A DNA stretch of 9,318 bases from JANNSX01 sp041397825 (GTDB taxonomy: Bacteria; Pseudomonadota; Alphaproteobacteria; Rhizobiales; Hyphomicrobiaceae), in NCBI GenBank assembly GCA_041397825.1, contig JAWKVX010000011.1, forward strand, positions 1-9,318, in the 5' to 3' direction. A program made the translations under genes and the position numbers. Under the pieces are notes generated by a model, which saw only the letters and a list, made by a program, of their open reading frames with translations, was not told the DNA's origin and ran no database searches. Shown here one piece after another: positions 7,101 through 9,318 of this stretch; positions within the stretch are counted from its first letter, which is position 1, and each line of letters opens with the position of its first letter.

Positions 7101-7112
7101 ATTATCGATAAT
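7101..7112. promoter_or_regulatory. Palindromic operator candidate, copy 1 (methyltransferase gene)
   Basis: ATTATCGATAAT is a perfect 12-bp palindrome in the 143-bp gap between gntR and the methyltransferase gene. An identical copy stands at 7947-7958 in the gap on the other side of gntR. GntR-type dimers typically bind short palindromes of this size, so the adjacent GntR/FCD protein is the likely binder (inference). Confidence 0.75.
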
Positions 7113-7156
7113 TTCAAGGCTCGAAAGGTTGCCCCTTATCCTGGCGCTGTTCCTGG

Positions 7157-7852
7157 TCACGTCTTGTGGAACAGCGCTCTCACCAGCTCGACCGCATCCC
7201 GCTCGCAGTGATGACTCGCCAGCTCGAAAGCCCGTTGATGATCGCCCGCCAGGATGGCGTTGCCGAGCGGCTCATGATGCGCGATCGCGTCTTCGAGATC
7301 ATGGTGCAGGACGTCGGTCATGGTCAGGAAGAGGCGGGTCTGGGACTCGAGCTTCGCATAGATCTCCAGGAGTCGCCTGTGTCCGCTCATGTTGACGATG
7401 GCGCGATGGAACTCGAAATCCAGCTCGAGCATCCGCCTGCGGTCTCCGGTACGGGCTGCGGCGCGCATGTTCCGCATGATGCGCTCCAGACTCTTCCTGC
7501 CGTGGGCCGTGACGCGTTGCGCTGCCCTGCGGGCCGCGAATGCCTCCAGCATCTCGCGCAGCGTGTAGATCTCGAGCACATCCGCTTCCGAGATCGAGGT
7601 GACGAACGTTCCGCGCCGCTTGCGGTACTCGACGAGGCCCTCGCCCTGCAGCAACTTCAGCGCCGCACGGATCGTCGCCTGGCTCACCTGCCATTGATTG
7701 GCAAGCGAAAGTTCCGTCAGGCGTTCGCCAGCCTCCAGCTCGCCCTTCAGGATCGACTCGCGCAGACGATCGGCGATCTCCTCATCGAGGAGCCGCTTGC
7801 GATCCGCGCCTCTTGCTGTGGGCAAAGCCTTCGCCGCCGCGCTTCGAGCCAT
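7157..7852 (-). CDS. GntR-family regulator with FCD domain (FadR subfamily)
   Basis: A 231-residue regulator of the GntR superfamily, FadR/FCD branch. The N-terminal winged helix-turn-helix covers about residues 20-85, with IADRLRESILKGELEAGERL, LTELSLANQWQVSQATIRAA and LLQGEGLVEYRKRRGTFV. The all-helical FCD effector domain follows (EIYTLREMLEAFAARRA onward). The usual metal-binding residues are present: Asp145 and His149 in LDFEFHRAI, His192/193 in AHHEPL and His214/215 in ASHHCERD. FCD domains of this kind usually sense a small carboxylate or amino-acid-like ligand. The start at ATG 7852 is supported by GGAAAGG upstream and by domain position; the open frame continues further upstream only as the antisense of the divergent decarboxylase. 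It lies between the methyltransferase gene and the decarboxylase gene, each preceded by the same palindrome, so it probably regulates both and itself. Confidence 0.95.
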   Translation of the reverse strand: MARSAAAKALPTARGADRKRLLDEEIADRLRESILKGELEAGERLTELSLANQWQVSQATIRAALKLLQGEGLVEYRKRRGTFVTSISEADVLEIYTLREMLEAFAARRAAQRVTAHGRKSLERIMRNMRAAARTGDRRRMLELDFEFHRAIVNMSGHRRLLEIYAKLESQTRLFLTMTDVLHHDLEDAIAHHEPLGNAILAGDHQRAFELASHHCERDAVELVRALFHKT

Positions 7853-7939
7853 GAGCGTCAAGCCTTTCCGGGATGATCGCAGCGAGACCCAGGGCAGGAG
7901 CTGCAACCGCAGCCTATCATGTGCCGCGGAGTGGATCGA

Positions 7940-7968
7940 TTGACATATTATCGATAATCGTGATGAAT
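7940..7968 (+). promoter_or_regulatory. Candidate decarboxylase promoter with operator in the spacer
   Basis: TTGACA (7940-7945) is a perfect -35 hexamer. A 17-base spacer, which contains the whole palindrome 7947-7958, leads to ATGAAT (7963-7968), a poor -10 with three of six matches. If correct, a dimer bound to the palindrome would block RNA polymerase, giving repression, and the transcript would start about 40 bp before GTG 8018. Confidence 0.4.
7947..7958. promoter_or_regulatory. Palindromic operator candidate, copy 2 (gntR/decarboxylase)
   Basis: A second exact copy of ATTATCGATAAT, in the divergent gap, 95 bp upstream of the gntR ATG and 60 bp upstream of the decarboxylase GTG. This position lets one dimer control both genes, as is common for autoregulating GntR proteins. 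Confidence 0.78.
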
Positions 7969-8006
7969 GCCAGCACCAATGAGCACGCGCCTTTCCTGCA
8001 AGGCCC

Positions 8007-8012
8007 GGAGGA
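8007..8012 (+). promoter_or_regulatory. Ribosome binding site deciding the decarboxylase start
   Basis: GGAGGA stands 5 bases before GTG 8018 and makes it the preferred start. An in-frame ATG at 7979 would add 13 residues but has no ribosome site before it. Confidence 0.8.
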
Positions 8013-8017
8013 ACACC

Positions 8018-9318
8018 GTGTCCAAGTTCGGCGAATTTCTGAAGAGCGATCGCAATGGCGAGCTCGAGTTCGATGGCGTGAGGATCACCGCGCTCGCGGC
8101 TGAGTACGGCACGCCTCTCTTCGTGCTCTCCGAGAGCACGATCCGGCACAACTACCGGCGCATTCACCGGGCGTTCCAGGATGTCTATCCGGCGGAGGTC
8201 ATCGTCTGCGCCGGCATGAAGGGGAATGCCGGCCTCGCCGCGCGACGCGTGATCGTCGAGGAAGGCGGCGGCGGCGATGCCTTCGGTCTCGGCGAGCTGA
8301 CGGTCGCCATGATGGCGGGTTCCGATCCGCGCAAGATCGTGATGAACGGCGCCAACAAGTCGCGCGAGACGATTGCGGCGGCCATCGATCTCGGCGTCAT
8401 GAACCAGGTCGACAACGCGGACGAGCTCGCGGTCGTCGGCGAGGTGGCGAAGGAGATGGGGCGTACCGCGCGCGTGTCGCTGCGCATCCGCCTGCCGCTC
8501 GCGGCGCTGGAGGAGATCGAGTACGTGGACCCCCGCTATCCCGACGGGATCAGCCCGTCCTATTGGGAGCGGACCTTCAAGTTCGGCATGGAGCCCGCGT
8601 CCTATGTCGATGCCGTCAATGCGGCCAAGCGCATGCCGGGCGTCGTGCTGGAAGGCATGCACTACCATGGCGGCATCCCGCGCCGTGCCGGCTTCTACCG
8701 CGAGGAGACCGAGGACCTCGTCGAGCACATCGCGGACATCAAGGCGAAGACCGGTTGGGCACCTGCCTACGTCAATGTCGGCGGCGGCTTCGTCTCCGAG
8801 CGCTACGGCGCCGATGCTCCGCCTCCGGTCGAGGCTTATGGGAAGGCGATCAGCGAGGCGATCGTCTCCACGTGCCGCAAGCACAAGATCGAGGTTCCCG
8901 TGCTCATGCTCGAACCGGGCCGTTATTGCTGGGAAAGCGCCGGCCTATGGATCACGAAGGTTGGCGCCCGCAAGGAGGACACGACGCTCGCCAAAAAGAC
9001 TTGGGTCTATGTGGACGGCAACACCAATGAGATGCGCGATCCGTTCGATCCGCGCTGCTCGGTGCACCATGTGCTGATCGCCAACGATGTGAAGCGCAAG
9101 GGCAAGGAGGTCGTAGATGTCTGCGGCCAGACCTGCAATGCCGCCGACATCCTCGCGAAGGCCCGCGAGCTGCAGCCGATCCGGACGGGCGACATTCTCG
9201 CCTTCATGGACATGGGTGCCTACAACGAATCCTTCGCCTGTCAGTCGAACGTCATCCCGCGTTCTGCGACCGTCATGGTCTCGAAGGGGCGTTCGACCGT
9301 CGTGCGGCGGCGGGAGAC
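8018..9318 (+). CDS. PLP-dependent decarboxylase, ornithine/diaminopimelate/arginine family (fold type III), 3' end cut by window
   Basis: An open frame of 433 codons without a stop, starting at GTG. It belongs to the group IV decarboxylases (LysA/ODC type), with an alanine-racemase-like barrel followed by a beta domain. Visible landmarks: Lys68 in VICAGMKGNAG as the PLP Schiff-base lysine (usually YAVKAN), HYHGG at 215-219, the phosphate-binding GGGF at 255-258, EPGR at 299-302, catalytic-type Cys373 and Asp377 in CGQTCNAAD, and GAY at 400-402. The frame ends in VVRRRE, which in LysA-like proteins lies near the C terminus, so little seems to be missing. The lysine motif, the CNAAD motif (LysA has CESGD) and PRSATV (usually PRPAEV) are divergent, so the amino-acid substrate cannot be named and biosynthetic LysA is unlikely. 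The gene is divergent from gntR and shares its operator region, consistent with a catabolic role. Confidence 0.88.
   Translation, partial: MSKFGEFLKSDRNGELEFDGVRITALAAEYGTPLFVLSESTIRHNYRRIHRAFQDVYPAEVIVCAGMKGNAGLAARRVIVEEGGGGDAFGLGELTVAMMAGSDPRKIVMNGANKSRETIAAAIDLGVMNQVDNADELAVVGEVAKEMGRTARVSLRIRLPLAALEEIEYVDPRYPDGISPSYWERTFKFGMEPASYVDAVNAAKRMPGVVLEGMHYHGGIPRRAGFYREETEDLVEHIADIKAKTGWAPAYVNVGGGFVSERYGADAPPPVEAYGKAISEAIVSTCRKHKIEVPVLMLEPGRYCWESAGLWITKVGARKEDTTLAKKTWVYVDGNTNEMRDPFDPRCSVHHVLIANDVKRKGKEVVDVCGQTCNAADILAKARELQPIRTGDILAFMDMGAYNESFACQSNVIPRSATVMVSKGRSTVVRRRE

Larger units (their letters stand above)
7853..8017. other. Divergent regulatory region between gntR and the decarboxylase gene
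   Basis: A 165-bp gap shared by two divergent genes. It contains one copy of the ATTATCGATAAT palindrome, a perfect TTGACA hexamer reading toward the decarboxylase, and the decarboxylase ribosome site. No clear -35/-10 pair was found for gntR on the minus strand. No gene is supported inside it. Confidence 0.7.

Noticed and set aside
7069..7117. TTGAAA at 7117-7112 (minus strand) as the -35 of the methyltransferase promoter
   Set aside because: No acceptable -10 follows at 16-18 bases; TTGACC at 7098-7093 gives a better pair.
7853..8884. N-terminal 344-residue extension of the GntR frame on the minus strand
   Set aside because: It covers the divergent regulatory region and is antisense to the decarboxylase; the GntR domain begins only after ATG 7852.

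Overview
The window is a high-GC stretch of bacterial chromosome or large replicon. Its codon use and gene families (Tat-exported dipeptide-type binding protein, non-pyrrolysine MttB-like methyltransferase, amidase-signature enzymes, LysR and GntR/FCD regulators) suggest a metabolically versatile alphaproteobacterium, probably of the Hyphomicrobiales/Rhizobiales type. That assignment is inference; there is no rRNA or marker gene here. I see no tRNA, CRISPR array, insertion sequence or phage gene.

Layout from left to right: (1) the C-terminal half of an amidase-signature protein on the + strand, ending at 776; (2) a 127-bp convergent gap without a convincing terminator; (3) a minus-strand series, read right to left: GntR/FCD regulator (7852-7157), trimethylamine methyltransferase-family (MttB/COG5598) protein (7013-5469), LysR regulator (5404-4502), a 415-bp regulatory-looking gap, an ABC family-5 substrate-binding protein with a Tat signal (4086-2482), and a complete amidase (2388-904); (4) on the + strand, divergent from the GntR gene, a PLP-dependent decarboxylase of the ornithine/diaminopimelate fold-III family, starting at GTG 8018 and running off the right edge close to its C terminus.

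The genes read as one accessory catabolic or uptake locus: a periplasmic binding protein captures a small peptide-like, amide or amino-acid-derived solute, amidases cleave it, and a methyltransferase-family protein and a PLP decarboxylase process the products, under two dedicated regulators. No permease or ATPase for the transporter and no corrinoid protein or reductive activator for the methyltransferase is present in the window, so the actual substrate cannot be named.

The most informative signal outside the genes is an identical 12-bp perfect palindrome, ATTATCGATAAT, found once in each intergenic gap flanking the GntR gene: in front of the methyltransferase gene (7101-7112) and in the divergent gntR/decarboxylase gap (7947-7958), both times next to a TTGAC hexamer. 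It is the best candidate operator of the GntR protein and would tie the methyltransferase, the regulator and the decarboxylase into one regulon. A second regulatory-looking region precedes the binding-protein gene, with a 25-bp dyad, a repeated GTTTCG motif and several inverted repeats.
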